Assembly (NCBI RefSeq): GCF_026745355.1
Contig: NC_079203.1
Coordinates: 44,558,081-44,622,080, forward strand
From: Beta vulgaris subsp. vulgaris
Lineage: Eukaryota; Streptophyta; Magnoliopsida; Caryophyllales; Amaranthaceae
Reading direction: 5' to 3'
DNA length: 64,000 nt
The notes under the pieces were generated by a model. The model did not search any database. It saw nothing but the letters and a program-made list of their open reading frames with translations, and was not told the DNA's origin. Positions 45,201-56,051 of the stretch are shown here, piece after piece. The stretch's first letter is position 1; the number at the start of each line of letters is the position of its first letter. A program made the translations under genes and the position numbers.

Positions 45201-46809
45201 CACACAGCAAGGTAACAATTTTCATCTAACACCCACATATAATTATACCCTGTTTTATATTCTCCTCTCATGTGCTCATGTGACACAAATATTAAAGAGG
45301 TCATAGAATTACACCCAAGTATACAGATGAATATCCACAACAAACAGAGGAGGTCTAATCTGATTTTGAACTACTTTTTTTTTTCTCGTTCATGAGCTAA
45401 TATGAACTTTCACTGCACCTACCGCAAAATAATCTTTCTTCCTCCTATCTCATACATACACTATTGCCATTTCATAAAGTAGTCTTATATGCACACTATG
45501 TGTGCGTGAAATATAACTACTGTGTATTTTTTTTAATGATCAATTTTTCTTCTTTTTTCAAATTAGAGGACTGCGAATTGTATAATATGTTTTTAAGTAA
45601 GGGTATATTGGTCTAAAAGAATGGACACCAAATCACTCAAAAGTTTTCATACATTTCATAAAATATCAACAGAAAAATAAAATTTTATTAATAGTGTTTA
45701 GGTTGTATACTTGTATTCAACTCTTTTGGTTGATAAAACTGAATTTGCCCAAAAAAAAAATTATATTCCTTTTTAAGATGAAACGAGTGCATATTTAATT
45801 AAAATAAAATATTTGATGTTCTCTTTATCTAAATTTAAGATGTATTCTCTTTACCTTAATAAAATACTGGGATTATGGTCTAATAAGTTCCAATTAATTT
45901 TAATAAGTACCAATAAATTCATATAAATTCTAACACCCAAAAAAAAATTCCAATAAATTTATATAAATTCTAAGAGTACATATGCCACGTATGATCATGA
46001 TTAACAAGAACCAATGCAATATTGTTACAACTTACCCTATCTATATATATCTAAAACCTAAGACAAATAAATGTCATGCTGTCACATGTACTCTCCTCTC
46101 TCCCACACAATAAAATGGGATATCTATACAAATATATTAAAAGGCGTGCATAAATAAGAAACTGTGTCATGTGGCGCTCTCCCTAGGGAGTTTTAGTTCA
46201 TGTAATCCATGTACAATAAAAAAAATTTAGAAATTGCTTAGTATAAGGTTTGATCCTGAGACCTCAAGTACATATACTAAAGTTTTAACCACTAGGTTAA
46301 GTTGTAGTTAGTGCTATTATCATAAAGTATTCTATCAATAAATGAAATTTTTTCTTGCCCGGGGCATAGCCCGGGCCTAATAACTAGTTAAACAATAAAA
46401 ATGTGTGTTTCAACTTTCAAGATTCGAATCCATAACTTCTCTTTTAATATGCTACTGCACTAACCAACTACATTGTAATACTCATATTAGTTTTTTGGGG
46501 AGAATAAATCATTTAAATAAGATATATTATTTCTATTTTTAAAAATTTCACATAAATGTTAGTAAATAATCCGGAACGTATCGCCCGTGACAAGAATTAG
46601 TTCTTAGTCAAATCTCTAATGTAATTAATAACATATGCTAAAATAAATGAGAAAAACTATTGTAGAAAAGCAAGTTAAAAGAGCTAGAAAATACCAGTTC
46701 TTTTGGGCTTGCCATCATCATCAAACTCCCCATCATCTACAAAGTTGTTATTATTAGCAATTGAATCACCACCATTATGCTGAAATTCCTCATCTCTTGT
46801 GCCTCCCAT
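42224..46809 (-). CDS. Amino acid permease (AAP type), copy 2, seven exons
   Basis: Second proton-coupled amino-acid importer of the AAAP family. Minus-strand exons: 46809-46695, 44551-44318, 43733-43640, 43550-43330, 43257-43118, 42952-42731 and 42649-42224, joining in phase into 483 residues. All seven exons match copy 1 in phase; exons 2, 3, 5 and 7 have identical lengths (234, 94, 140, 426). The differences are six extra bases in exon 1, one extra codon in exon 4 and two codons fewer in exon 6 (GFYEPFW here, GFGFYEPFW in copy 1). Key segments: SAHIITAIIGSGVLSLAWA, GKRNYTYMDQVQANLG, NLSGMVIGYTITASISMV, GDIAFAYTFSQVLVDIQ, LMCGCLGYAAFGNDAPGN, FFNDILAFLGSLGFWPLTVY. Intact. Intron 1 holds a Tourist-like MITE and a Helitron; intron 2 holds a hAT-type MITE. 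A CATAAATAG string about 195 bases before the start parallels the TATA box of copy 1. Confidence 0.94.
43921..44108. repeat. 188-bp hAT-type MITE in intron 2 of permease copy 2
   Basis: Perfect 8-bp duplication CACATGAC (43913-43920 and 44109-44116). Tips CAGTGGCGGATCTA and TAGATCAGCCTTTG are imperfectly inverted; the CAGTGGCGGA start is common in plant hAT elements. Confidence 0.88.
44619..44963. repeat. Tourist-like MITE in intron 1 of permease copy 2
   Basis: TAA at 44616-44618 and 44964-44966. Inverted ends CGGCTCGTTTGGTAGT and ACTACCAAACGGGCCG. Confidence 0.88.
45000..46120. other. Intron 1 remainder of permease copy 2
   Basis: AT-rich intronic sequence; no extra exon or complete repeat recognised. 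Confidence 0.4.
46123..46387 (+). mobile_element. Short non-autonomous Helitron in permease copy 2 intron 1
   Basis: Begins TCTATACAAATATATTAAAA directly after A and ends CTAATAACTAG directly before T. A GC-rich hairpin (GCCCGGGGCATAGCCCGGGC) lies 8 bases before the terminal CTAG. TC start, hairpin, CTRR end and A/T insertion site are the defining marks of Helitrons. No RepHel protein. Confidence 0.85.
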
Positions 46810-46997
46810 TTACCTTCTTTTTGTACTTGTCTTTTTCCTTCAGTAAGGTAGAGTCAAATCAATAGTTGTTGTAATCAATAATTAAGAAACACTGATCGAT
46901 ATTAATTCAGAGGCACAATTCTAGCTAGGACTTGTATTTTTTGTCTTCAAAATACTCTCATGTCTTTCTTTTTTTGGTGGTCCTTGTGTTAAAACTC

Positions 46998-47470
46998 ATA
47001 CTATTTATGAACATCTTCCTCCACTTCAAAAGAGGAGTTTTTCTTACCCCAAAAAAAAGGAGTATTTTTCTTCAACATGGCAACTAGCTTAATTTTCAAT
47101 AATTTAAGGGTATGATAGAAATCCTTATCAGTAATACTACTATGAGTCGAATTACTTTTACATAACTAATCATTAACAAGTATGCAAGAAGATTACTTTG
47201 ACTAATATATACTAGTAAAAGTTACGTATTTTATCCGTTTAGATGTTTATTAAGATTATTTAGATCATTTCAGTTATATTGCTTTTAATATAGATTTCTT
47301 CTGTTTCTAGAAAAATGCAGCATTTTTGTTTTTTTATTATTCATATACTTTATTTCCAATGAGACAATTTATCGTTCAGGGATTTTTTTTTTACTCAAAA
47401 ATGAGGACGTACATTTTAATTAATTGATATATTAAATGGGGATAATAACAAGTTTACATGGGCAGTGTGC
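46998..47470. other. Upstream of permease copy 2, no further feature
   Basis: AT-rich. It contains the TATA-like CATAAATAG (complement at 47001-47009) noted for the permease; otherwise nothing supported. Confidence 0.35.
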
Positions 47471-47475
47471 TAGCC

Positions 47476-48003
47476 TAAAGATGGCAATGGGTAGGATCTA
47501 AATAGAGTCCTTTAGGATTCAGATCCAGATTCTTTTTTTAGGCAAGGATCCAGATCCTACCCTGATTCATTAGGTAATAAGAATGAGGATCCAGATCCGT
47601 ATGGATCCTACGGATTCGGATCCAAAACAGATTCTTGCCTATTTTCTTCAAATTAACCTAATTTTCACAATAATTAAAGATTTTAAATAATAAAGTCATC
47701 TAATATCAACCAAAAATCAAATTTAATTTCTGAAAAATAACCATTGCAACCATTTACAACTATTTAATTATCAAACTGTAGATTAGTCAACTATTACTAA
47801 AAGATTAACAATTATCAACTGATTTTTCGAACTCTCGGTAATCTAGTAAATTTGCACATTAATTAAAACAATAATTCGAAATTCAAGCAAAAATCCGTTA
47901 TTACATGTAATAACTAATATTATAATATTAATATTATAAAATCGGGTAAACGGGTCTGGATCCGGATAATAATTTAGGACCCATTCCAAATCCCTTTTTT
48001 TTA
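47476..48003. repeat. Decayed hAT-like element
   Basis: The left end TAAAGATGGCAATGGGTAGG and the GATCCAGATCC repeats that follow resemble a common plant hAT terminus. The right part has CGGGTCTGGATCCGG and GGACCCATTCCAAATC as a weak inverse. No duplication visible. Confidence 0.45.
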
Positions 48004-48009
48004 ATGTCA

Positions 48010-48820
48010 GATTAACATGTGCGAGGTTCCGATTCAATAGGGAATTTCTTCTTACCAATTTAAATATAAATATATATAGTAGTAGTATAATAGAAGTTGT
48101 GTTAGAAAAAGAAAAATCAACAAAGCGAAGGTTAGAAATTTAGCATGTTAATTGGTGCTTGGTTGCAAGTTGTGTGATGTGTGTCCCCAAGAATTCAACA
48201 AAGTTAAGAAACCATATATAAGCATCTATTCTTTCTTAGTCTTGATTAGCTTTACTTAACCTTTTTCATCACCTTTAAACTGGTTTTATCTTTGACGGGA
48301 ATTTAGAGGCTATAAATCAACGAGTTTACATTACTTTTTAAGGTTCCAATCTCTTTTCATGTAAAAGCATGAGTTATGATCATCTTAAATTTTTAAAGAG
48401 GATCTTTGGAACATTATAGAATGTCTGAAAGTAAAGTGTATATATCTACTAGTCCTAGTTGATAAGGGAGTTTATTTTTCCACCTACTACGTCCTCAATT
48501 TTTTTTTTTTTTTTGAAGTGATGAACCAAGTTGGCATATAATAATGAGTTCCATTAGTGTTCCCTGATTTTCTAGAATATATGACCAGATTTTCTCTCTT
48601 ACGTGTTTTTCTTCCCTCTTTGTTTCTTCATTGTCATTACTCACTAATTCACATGTTCTGCTAATTAGAACATTTACCGAGGTGTATGTTCTTCATAATA
48701 GTACACCAGCTTATAATAAATGACGTTTTGAGACTTATTATGTGCACGTGACAATGCAACTTCCTCACAATCCAAAAAATAAAAGGGCTTTTAATTTGGG
48801 AATGATTGAATGCAAATGTA
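48010..48820. other. Intergenic, no gene seen
   Basis: AT-rich, with T-runs; nothing supported. Confidence 0.4.
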
Positions 48821-48827
48821 TTATAAA

Positions 48828-49101
48828 TCTATACTAATATATTAAAAGGCGTGCATAAGAACGTCTACGTCCTAGAAATTTAAGAGCTTAACCATTGATC
48901 CAACATAACATCTTTGATTAATATTTCAAAATAAAATATAATAACATTTTATAATTATATCTCATTAAAAGACTATACAAGTAGTTAGATATTTAGCACA
49001 TTAATGGTACTGATAATAGACTATTGTGGTCAATTTTTTCCTCACAAGACAAAAATCTAAAAAAAGAAACAATCCGGAGCATCGCCCGGGACACTCACTA
49101 G
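48828..49101 (+). mobile_element. Short non-autonomous Helitron
   Basis: Starts TCTATACTAATATATTAAAA after A and ends CACTCACTAG before T. The first 33 bases nearly match the Helitron at 46123. A weak GC-rich inverted pair (CCGGAGCATCGCCCGGG) precedes the end. Confidence 0.8.
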
Positions 49102-49109
49102 TTTTATCC

Positions 49110-49830
49110 ATTAAAAATGGGTAACTAGTATCTTTTGCATGAGATGTGCACGTGATATCGCGTGTAAGAGATTTTGTGGAAATTTTCAATTTAATCCTCA
49201 TTCATAATTTTGGTTTACAAATTTGCTTTAAATGTAATTATACAAATAAGTGTATAAATATTTCTAATATATACGGTAATTCTTGAGCATTTTGGTGTCC
49301 ACCCTCTTTACCCAAATTACTCCTAACTACAAAGAAAATTACATAATCTGCCAGTATATAAATTTTAAAAACAAAAGTAAAACAAGAAGAAAAAAAATGC
49401 AATTTTGATAATGATTTGACACGTGCATGTAAGCCTAGTATAGCTATAAAAAAAAAAAGGGCTTGATAAATTTTTATGAAAATCTACTCGTAAGATATAA
49501 GTCATAAGTGTATAACTATATATAGATTATGAATAAGGATTAAATAGAAAATTTTAATTATTACTTTGAGATTCATTGGTGGTATTATGTACATGTTTCT
49601 TTTGTTTTTACAAAAATAAAAGTTATTACCTTCACTCAAAAAAATATGGCAGTTACACTAGGGTTTTTTTAATATTACATTTTTTTCTCTTATTAATTAT
49701 CAACGAATAATAATAAAATACATAAAAAGGTATTTAAGAAAATTTTAATTGACACCAAAATACTCAAAAGTAGTTATCATATATAATAGAGATGGGTTTG
49801 TGCTACACATCATATATAATGATTACATAT
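49110..49830. other. Intergenic, no gene seen
   Basis: AT-rich; no supported feature. Confidence 0.4.
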
Positions 49831-50421
49831 GATATTTTCTGTAGATAAGTAGAAATTGTCAATTAGCATTACTTGGAGAATAAAATTGGTTGTAGACTTG
49901 TATTTCCCTCTATGTTATACATTAAATTATTTATTTTATTTTGCCATTCACTCTTGGCTAGCCTAGGGGTGTTTATCGCACGAGTCGAACTCGGACTGTG
50001 CAAGCAGTTTCGGCTCGGTTAATTTATCTTTTAGCTCGACTCGGCTGGTGAGCTCGATAAGTGAAGCTCAACTCGAGCTCGTAAGCTTCTCTCAAAGGCT
50101 CGAGCTCGAGCTTGATTTGATATTTTCTGTAAATAAGTAGAAATTGTCAAATTGCATGTCTTTGAGAATAAACTTGGTTGTAGACTTGTATTTCCCTCTA
50201 TGTCATAATTACATTATTTATTTTATTTTGCCATTATCTCTTGGCTGGTGTAGGAGTGTTTATCGCATGAGTCGAGCCCGAACTATACAAGCTTCGGCTC
50301 GGCTCGACTCGGCTCGGCTCATCTAGTTTATCTTTTATTAGCTCAACTCGTGAGCTCGATAAGTGAAGCTCGGGTCGAGCTCGTAAGCTTCTCTCAAAAG
50401 GCTCGAGCTCGAGCTCGATTT
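49831..50421. repeat. Tandem duplication of ~290-300 bp carrying a hAT-like end
   Basis: Unit 1 (49831-50118) and unit 2 (50119-50421) both start GATATTTTCTGTA(G/A)ATAAG, contain GGTTGTAGACTTGTATTTCC and a TAGG(G/A)GTGTTTATCGCA hAT-type start, and end in GGCTCGAGCTCGAGCT(T/C)GATTT. The junction is exact. Confidence 0.85.
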
Positions 50422-50429
50422 GAGACAAA

Positions 50430-52455
50430 TTAAGAATAAACCAAACAACATTAAATCAAATAGAAAATTCATATTTGACATAAAAAGTTGTTGACAGATC
50501 TTGTAGAATTATAGACTAAATTCAAAAGGTACCACAAATAAACAAATTTTATTTTACATGCTAACCAAATGGATTACTTGCAAATATACATAAAAATCAA
50601 CAAACTAGATCTAAAAAAGGAAAAAACATAAATTATATAATAGGATATGTATAATAACTTTTTAATTGATAAAAATTCTAAACGATCTTATAATTTCTTA
50701 ACAACTTATAATCAATTCATAAACCTTCTATAAACATTTATGATTTATGCACATATTCATAAAAAATAATGTAGCAATCTTTTTTAATGTCACAATCAAA
50801 ATGATTTGAGTGGTCCAAAACCAATGACTCAACATGTTGAATCGAATTTTTGGGGGCATGCCATTCATATACGCCACAATCATTAGCGTAATTATTAAGG
50901 ATCATATCATATCTACTCCAAGATTAAATGGATAGATAATGATTGAAAGTTGTTCTAAATATTTAACACATATTCTACACATTATAAAAGTATAGGAGAG
51001 AAAGTAATCACCTTAAAATTGAAAAGATAATGCTCTTAATCTCATTGCCAATTTATTTCAAGATCGAATCTCCTTTAATTTTGTAATTAATGATCCAAAT
51101 TATCCTCCTCCCTCGTTGTGGGAAACCTAAACTCAGTTCTTTAATTCTCAAAAGGTGATTATCATAACATAAACCTTCTCATTAGGGATTTTTTTTTTTT
51201 TTTTGGAGGAGTTATGGATTTTTCTGTTAATGAGAATAAGCATAAAAGTGATTAGGGATGCCATGCACATATCAAGGGATTTCACATAAATCCCTCCTCA
51301 TGATTGTGGTACTATGTCCATCAATTAAGGAATGGTACATATGTGTTATACTGTTATTGCTTTAATATCTCAGCTCACCCATATTTTTTTGTTTGTTGAG
51401 GGAAAGCTCACCCCATATTTAACTCAATTATATACAATAATTTTGAAGAAATAAAAAAAAATAAGAATTACAACTTAATTGATGGTTTATATTGGATGTC
51501 CCAAAGACTCGATTTTATTGTATCCCAAAAAAAACAACGGAAAAATATATACTTTTATTTCACTTTCTTTGTTTGATTCCTTACATGAAAGATTAGAGAT
51601 GTATGGAAGAAGAATTATGGGATGGAGAGTATGGGTAAGAGCCAAGTGGAGCTAAAGAAGGTAAATAATGTAGGTAAATATCGAATTTCTTCCTTCGAAG
51701 ATATTTTTCCCCTTTGAATTTTTTTCACCATTTAAAAAATCATAGTTCACCTTTTACTAAGCAAAGAAAAATGGGGAAACCACATTAATTTGTTGAAAAA
51801 TATTTTATGCTTAATTAAACACGCTCAAATATTTTTATACTTTGTTCTGTAGATCATACTTTGAATATCAAATTAGGATATAAAACTATATGAAAAGACG
51901 TACAAATTTGAATAACAAACTATGATTGTTATATTTGAATTAAAACGTAATTAGAAAATTTGACGGCAATCTCAAGTATGTCACGCTTGCTTAAATAGTT
52001 CTTAATTGTTGATTATTTCACAATACCCCCCCCCCAAACTATAGCAATTTTTTTTTATAACTTGAGAACTCTCGAACATGTAAACACAATTGCTTTCATT
52101 TTGAAGATTAGTATTGTTTTGCTATCTCATTGTGGCTACAATATCTCCCTTTTTTAAATTATATTTAACAAGTTATATATGATGTGTGAGACTAGTTTAA
52201 AGAGTCACTCAATTGAGATTATATTATTTGAACTTACTAAATAGTTCAAATTGGTTGAAGAAAAGGAATCCTAATTAGATGTTTCACGTCAATACTCCAT
52301 AATAGTATTAGCTACATAAAAGTGTATTAATTAGTTTGGACAAGGATTATGGTTAACAATTTACAATCTTAACTTGTGAAAAGACAACATTCAAACATTT
52401 GTTGAAGGACAAAAGAACTTTAAAGACAAAGTGTAGATGTCAGAGAATTCAAGCA
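50430..52455. other. Intergenic, no gene seen
   Basis: Long AT-rich stretch. A C-run at 52026-52035 is the only compositional oddity. Confidence 0.45.
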
Positions 52456-52460
52456 AAATA

Positions 52461-52670
52461 CTTCCTTCGTTTCATATTACTCACTATATTTCTTAATTTA
52501 CGGATTTTTAGACAATTTTTGAATAAGAGAGATGTAGAGAGTAAAAAGAAAAGGGACCCATGTGAGAGGAGAGAAATAGAAAGAGTTTATTGTCCAAAAA
52601 AGAAAGTGTAACAAATAATATGAAACTTCCCACTATAAAAAATATAACGAGTATTATAAAACGGAGGAAG
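52461..52670. repeat. Stowaway-like MITE
   Basis: TA-flanked (52459-52460, 52671-52672). Ends CTTCCTTCGTTTCATATTAC and TATTATAAAACGGAGGAAG are inverted. AATATAACGAG near the right answers CTCACTATATTT near the left. Confidence 0.75.
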
Positions 52671-52880
52671 TAAGAAAAGTATATGACCTTCCATCAACAA
52701 CAACAACAAAAAGTACTATTGATCAAAAAAATCAAAATATTATTATGCAACTGAGTGTTGGACAACTATCGTAAGAACTCATCAAATCTAAAAAGTGCTA
52801 TTTTAGGCTTAGACAAAAAAAAACAAAGCACCAAGAGGCAAAACTAATCATTATGATTGACTAAACAAGATTCAGCAATC

Positions 52881-53318
52881 TTAATCCATAACTCCATCCT
52901 TAATGGGCCCAGAAGCATGAGGTGGGCTAGGTGGTTTTGGGCCAGAAGTATTCTCCACAGCATCACAATAGCCCCTTAAAATATCACCTTCTTCAGAAGT
53001 AAAGCCCAATGAGCCTAACATAGCAGGCCAGCAATCATGAACTATAATAAAAACTGCATTGCAACAATCAGGGCCCAAATAAGTCTGACCATTGTAGAAA
53101 AACTGAATTAACTCCCCTGAGCAAGATTGAAGCTTGAACAATGAGTCCCAGCAACTCGTTGAGTTTCCATCCAAGTTTAAACGAGTCACTAGAGTACGTG
53201 ACTCGGTACGACGAAGATCATCGTCATGCAAAGGACCAGGACGTGCATTGATGCTTGTGGAAAAGCATATTGTAAATGCAACCAAAATTGTGAAAACAAT
53301 TCTTACTGAGAAAGCCAT
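52881..53318 (-). CDS. EGG CELL 1 (EC1)-like secreted cysteine-rich protein
   Basis: Intronless gene of 145 residues. The first 25 residues (MAFSVRIVFTILVAFTICFS and on to SINA) form a signal peptide. The mature part carries the prolamin-like ECA1/EC1 domain (residues about 55-120) with six cysteines at 56, 66, 85, 86, 96 and 118, including the adjacent pair in LGPDCCNA, and the family strings FYNGQTYLG, HDCWPAMLGSLGFTSEEG and GYCDA. In Arabidopsis EC1 proteins are stored in egg-cell vesicles and released at sperm arrival to activate sperm for gamete fusion; that role is inferred here by family. A proline-rich tail (KPPSPPHASGP) follows the domain, as in EC1 proteins. Start chosen at the only ATG ahead of the signal peptide. 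Frame intact, family-typical length. Confidence 0.92.
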   Translation of the reverse strand: MAFSVRIVFTILVAFTICFSTSINARPGPLHDDDLRRTESRTLVTRLNLDGNSTSCWDSLFKLQSCSGELIQFFYNGQTYLGPDCCNAVFIIVHDCWPAMLGSLGFTSEEGDILRGYCDAVENTSGPKPPSPPHASGPIKDGVMD

Positions 53319-53375
53319 TGCATATGACTATATGAGAGTGTGTGTGTGTGTGAGATGAAGAGAAAAAAAGGGTTG

Positions 53376-53392
53376 GAATATATATATAGTGT
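53376..53392 (-). promoter_or_regulatory. TATA box of the EC1-like gene
   Basis: On the minus strand CACTATATATATATTCC lies about 60-75 bases before the start codon, a usual place for a TATA element given a short 5' leader. Confidence 0.6.
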
Positions 53393-53703
53393 GTTTAGGG
53401 TTGTTAGTTGATATCAGTTACTTAGGCATAGAAGGGGAAGTGATATATATGATCTACGTTATAACTTATTGAATGTAATTAACCATATCTTTGTGATTGA
53501 ATGTAATTAATTATGAGGAGATGGAAAGATCTTGTATCGACTAAATTCAGATTTTTAATATGAGGAGCGACTGACTTTAGTTCAGTTTTGTTAGATTGTT
53601 GGGAAACCTTTCATGTGTACCTTTGCACTATACGTTGTTGTGTTCTTGTAAGTTATAACTTAGATTTGGTTATATAAGTTGACAAGTAGGAAACTCGTAA
53701 TTA

Positions 53704-53907
53704 GGCTCTGTTTTTTCGACTTAACTGAACTGAATTGAATTTGTTTGAACGGAACTGAACTGAAATGAAATAAATTGAACTGCATTGCACTGAAATGAAT
53801 GAAAACTGTGAAAGAAAACTAACTGAACTGAACTGAACTGACTTAATGTGTCTGAACTGAATTGAAATGAATTGTATTTTATTATTCAGTCCAAAAGAAA
53901 AGAGCCC
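53704..53907. repeat. TTCAG-rich Tourist-like MITE, copy 4
   Basis: TTA precedes it. The left end GGCTCTGTTTTTTCGAC and right end CAAAAGAAAAGAGCCC are inverted, and TGAACTGAACTGAACTGA runs fill the interior. The right TTA is offset by three bases. Confidence 0.7.
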
Positions 53908-53909
53908 AA

Positions 53910-54660
53910 GTTAATGATATATGTTTTTCATTTTCTTTTTGAGGGAAAAATAGAATGGTTCAATTCTAATAAACTTTGAGTCTGTTCGGCAAAAGTAGAT
54001 GCAGCCATTTCTCTTACTTGTAGTTGTTAGCTATTGTAATAGTTGTTAGTTGTCGAATATTAGCTATTAGCGTTTGACAAGTTAGGTTCCTTTTATCATA
54101 ATTTTTGTTCGGTAAAGTTAGTTGTTAGCTTCGAAAAAAAACATAGATAAACTATATTCAATTTTCAAAAGCTATGCCTACTCAAAAAACTAATATTTAA
54201 AGTTTTTCCAAAACACTAGTTCAAAAACCAAAACCTACTTCAAACATTTCTTCACCAAATACACCTTTTACCATTGTTAGAGTTTTGACTTGGTTGAAAT
54301 ACTAAAAACTACTTCAAACGTTATTGCCAAAAACACCCTTTATATGTCATGTTAAAAGTGATACAAGTATTAGTTACCAGATCAAATATTCAAGTACTGT
54401 GCATCCTTATATTTAGAAATGAAGGGAGTATTACATAGACAAGAGTATACAAGAACTTTGATAACTCAGTATCATACACTTAACCTTGTTAAGTCGTTGT
54501 GTACAAACTTTTTTTGATAATTTAAGATAGTCTTTTATTAATTCATAAAAAGGATTGAAAGCCTCTAAAAAACTCAACCTAGGTATTCCTCCTCAGAAGG
54601 AGAAAACTTTTATAGTGATTACTCACAATCGTTGTGTACAAACTTATGTAACATGATACA
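53910..54660. other. Intergenic, no gene seen
   Basis: AT-rich, with weakly repeated AGTTGTTAG(C/T)T words at 54020-54130; nothing codes. Confidence 0.4.
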
Positions 54661-54663
54661 ACT

Positions 54664-54840
54664 CTATGTTGCTCGGACTCGTGTATTCATGTTCAACACG
54701 AATACGTGTCCAAATGTTCGATTCGGCTATTTTTTTCAACTTTTTAAATTTTACCCCAAAACAAAGTGGCCCATCCACGTTCGAGTGCCGAGGATCCGAC
54801 ACGGGTAATTAAGGTAAAATGAAGAGTCCGAGCAACATAG
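54664..54840. repeat. 177-bp MITE with perfect 17-bp inverted ends
   Basis: CTATGTTGCTCGGACTC opens it and GAGTCCGAGCAACATAG closes it. Near the middle ACACGAATACGTGT is a small palindrome. Elements with TATGTTGCTCGGACTC ends are common in dicot genomes; the superfamily is uncertain because no duplication is visible. Confidence 0.8.
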
Positions 54841-55290
54841 ATAGAAGTATACAACTAACCAGATCTTGTAACCGAGGACCCTTATCATATATAACCGAAA
54901 GAGCACTGAATAAATCCAAATCAGACAGTGCACTTATATTAACAAAATTCGAGAAAGTGTTGGTAACTCATAGTGAGATGCCAAAATGGCATTTCACAAA
55001 ATTTTGGTACCAAAGCTAAGTCAAAGTGGTACCAAAATGTAACCTTGATACCAAAGCGAAGTTTGGTACCAAAGTAGAATTACTTTGATTTTTGTATCAA
55101 ATAACACTATTTTGATACTAAATTGACTTAACTTTAGTACCAAATATTTGAGACGTCAATTCAAGTTCGTAAAAGTCACCCCCGAAAAAAGCCATACACT
55201 TATAAAGCTTACCCAACTCATCTAGTGGGGCCAAGACTCGAGATCAAATCTCATACTTATTACTGGTAGTTATACACACCAAAATAACAT

Positions 55291-55512
55291 CTTCAAATGG
55301 CTTACGCTGTCGCCATTTTAGTCGGGGCATCATCTTCCTTTGTCTGGAGCAAACTTGTCATGGTTGCTGGTCACAGTATATTGGCTGCTTTACTGTGGAG
55401 AAGTGCTGATAAGTCCACTGATCTGAGCAAGAAAGCTGCAATAACTTCTTTCTACATGCTCATCTGGAAGCTGTTTTACGCAGAATATTTGCTTATACCA
55501 CTTGTAAGGTGA
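55291..55512 (+). pseudogene. Isolated C-terminal fragment of homogentisate prenyltransferase
   Basis: The frame gives [17 protein letters not shown], then [38 protein letters not shown] and LIPLVR before the stop at 55512. This is the characteristic end of plant homogentisate phytyl/prenyltransferases (HPT/VTE2 type), UbiA-family membrane enzymes of plastid tocopherol or plastoquinone synthesis. Only about 73 of roughly 400 residues are here. The frame is closed by an upstream stop (TAA about 10 bases before LQM), no splice acceptor precedes it closely, and no other HPT exon is visible in the 1.9 kb back to the EC1-like gene. Probably a captured or left-behind fragment. A last exon after a very long intron is the alternative. 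Confidence 0.7.
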
Positions 55513-56051
55513 ATTATGGAGCATGATGAAGATGATTTTGTTAGTAACAGTGAACATATGGGATGATTTTAATCTTTGGGGAAGGGTATCAGTGAAATGA
55601 AATATTCGAGATTTTTAGCTGGATTGTGCACGTTTTGCCAGTATTTTTTCCACATTTCCATCAAAATGAGATGTGGCCTATCATTTTCTTGACCACTTTT
55701 TGTGGATTAGGTTATTTGAAGATTCATAACAATATCAAAAAAACAGATTACACACCAAATTAACACACATGACAGATGCACAGCTATATTGCACCTCAAA
55801 TTTTGATAGATCTGCTACAATCATCAAACACATAGTAAGTCGTTGCATATCTGCGCTAATAATCAAACCTTACAACTTTAGAAGTGAACAAAAGGACATC
55901 TTGAGGGAAGAAAAAAATCATTTGAGAAGAAAGATGGACTTCTTTCATCTCATCAGTTTGAGTGAAATTGCTTTGGATTAAAATATGACTTGATCTGCTG
56001 CTACCTGTACCTAATTTCTGCTTAAAGTCCGTAGAATGTACACATATAATG

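Noticed and set aside
55769..55981. 70-codon frame downstream of the HPT fragment
   Set aside because: No recognisable domain; overlaps the expected 3' flank of PIGA.
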